This document shows, piece after piece, positions 6,347-6,733 of a stretch of 6,733 nt of DNA. Source of the stretch: Robiginitomaculum sp. (GTDB lineage Bacteria > Pseudomonadota > Alphaproteobacteria > Caulobacterales > Maricaulaceae). Location of the stretch: the NCBI GenBank assembly GCA_021647805.1, contig JAKITZ010000133.1, positions 1 to 6,733 on the forward strand, in the 5' to 3' direction. The position numbers and the translations under genes were made by a program. How positions within the stretch are numbered: position 1 is the stretch's first letter; each line of letters opens with the position of its first letter. The notes beneath the pieces were generated by a model. That model saw nothing but the letters and a program-made list of their open reading frames with translations, did not search any database and was not told where the DNA came from.

Positions 6347-6649
6347 CTATCTATCCGCGCCCGGAGCAAACACCACATCAATGTCCGTCCAATCGAACGA
6401 GTTTCCTTTGGCATCTTGCGGAACAAACGAAGTTACCGCTTCACCGGTCTTGTTGTTAACAAGCTGAAATGGCTCTTTGCCTTTTCCGTAAATCCATTCA
6501 TTACCCCATTGGCTAATCACCGCCAATATAGGGAGCATTGCTTGCCCCTTTTCGGTTAGCAAATATTCATGGCGGACACCACGATCACCGATATCGTATT
6601 TTTCTAATATCCGCTCTTCAAGGCTGAGCTGCCTGTACATTCTTCCCAT
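6347..6649 (-). CDS. HxlR-family transcriptional regulator, N-terminally truncated (possible pseudogene)
   Basis: 100-residue reading frame whose first half matches the distal part of the HxlR winged-helix domain: ERILEKYD (12-19), then VRHEYLLTEKGQ (25-36, wing and LTEKG signature) and ILAVISQWGNEW (41-52). Residues 53-100 form a tail ending FAPGADR, which resembles the C-termini of alphaproteobacterial HxlR proteins. The family normally has about 45-60 more residues at the N-terminus, carrying the xGxRWTLLIL helix and the start of the helix-turn-helix; these are absent. Upstream in the same frame are stops at 6662-6664, 6692-6694 and 6713-6715, and the other two frames show no recognisable HxlR segment. 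No Shine-Dalgarno sequence precedes the ATG. As it stands the product should not bind DNA normally, so a 5'-deleted remnant is the likeliest reading; a sequencing error is possible. Convergent with the M28 gene, 11 bp apart. Confidence 0.68.
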   Translation of the reverse strand: MGRMYRQLSLEERILEKYDIGDRGVRHEYLLTEKGQAMLPILAVISQWGNEWIYGKGKEPFQLVNNKTGEAVTSFVPQDAKGNSFDWTDIDVVFAPGADR

Positions 6650-6667
6650 TGCAACATCTTTCTAGCA

Positions 6668-6680
6668 AAGTGTTGCACTT
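6668..6680. promoter_or_regulatory. Inverted repeat upstream of the HxlR remnant
   Basis: AAGTG and CACTT are separated by TTG, a 5-bp inverted repeat located 19-31 bp before the HxlR ATG. HxlR regulators commonly bind inverted repeats near their own promoters, so an old autoregulatory operator is possible. It is short enough to be chance. Confidence 0.2.
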
Positions 6681-6733
6681 GTGTCGTGAGTTTAGAGGGT
6701 GATCCAGTCTTTTTAATTACAATTTTTTAGCCC

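Noticed and set aside
6690..6710. Minus strand reads TGGATCACC, like the 3' end of 16S rRNA.
   Set aside because: Only nine bases match; the next bases (CTCTAAACTC) differ from CTCCTT and nothing upstream resembles 16S.
6650..6733. Missing HxlR N-terminus hidden in the other two minus-strand frames (open stretches with NTLLER- or KLTTQV-like words).
   Set aside because: Spacing to the ILEK segment is wrong by several residues in both frames and the RWTLLIL signature is absent, so no frameshift could be supported.

Overview
This window looks like ordinary chromosomal DNA from an alphaproteobacterium of moderate GC content. The ThrRS carries the alphaproteobacterial MNCPAHVQIF form of its catalytic core. 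It lies in a tight cluster with YidD and a short NifU/IscU-N-like scaffold of the kind I know from alphaproteobacteria. A marine Hyphomonadaceae/Maricaulales-type host would fit, but that is inference, not a determination.

Layout. Positions 1-4075 (minus strand) hold four compact genes read as cysS -> NifU/IscU-like scaffold -> yidD -> thrS. They are separated by 24 bp, a 1-nt TAATG overlap and an 8-nt overlap, so they are very probably one operon with translational coupling. thrS runs off the left edge and lacks only its last few dozen codons. Positions 4076-4318 are a divergent promoter region serving cysS leftward and folE rightward. It contains a perfect TATAAT box for cysS, a plausible folE promoter and a strongly structured folE leader. 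Positions 4319-6335 (plus strand) hold folE and, 19 bp later, a secreted M28-family metallopeptidase with a C-terminal FN3-like domain. Positions 6347-6649 (minus strand) hold a convergent, N-terminally incomplete HxlR-family regulator, 11 bp from the peptidase stop. The last ~84 bp contain no gene I can recognise.

How the genes relate. The leftward operon is translation and cofactor housekeeping: two zinc-dependent aminoacyl-tRNA synthetases, an Fe-S scaffold-like protein and a membrane-insertion helper. The rightward unit begins with the first enzyme of folate/pterin biosynthesis. I see no CRISPR array, transposon, tRNA, phage or defence genes.

The most interesting signal is the folE 5' leader: three consecutive potential hairpins, the last of which buries the folE Shine-Dalgarno sequence. 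This fits a cis-acting translational switch, possibly a relative of the folE-associated THF-II riboswitch. Lesser points are the missing ligand residues in the scaffold protein, a His-to-Asp change at the first metal-ligand position of the peptidase, and the decapitated HxlR regulator. I found no clearly new multi-gene system.
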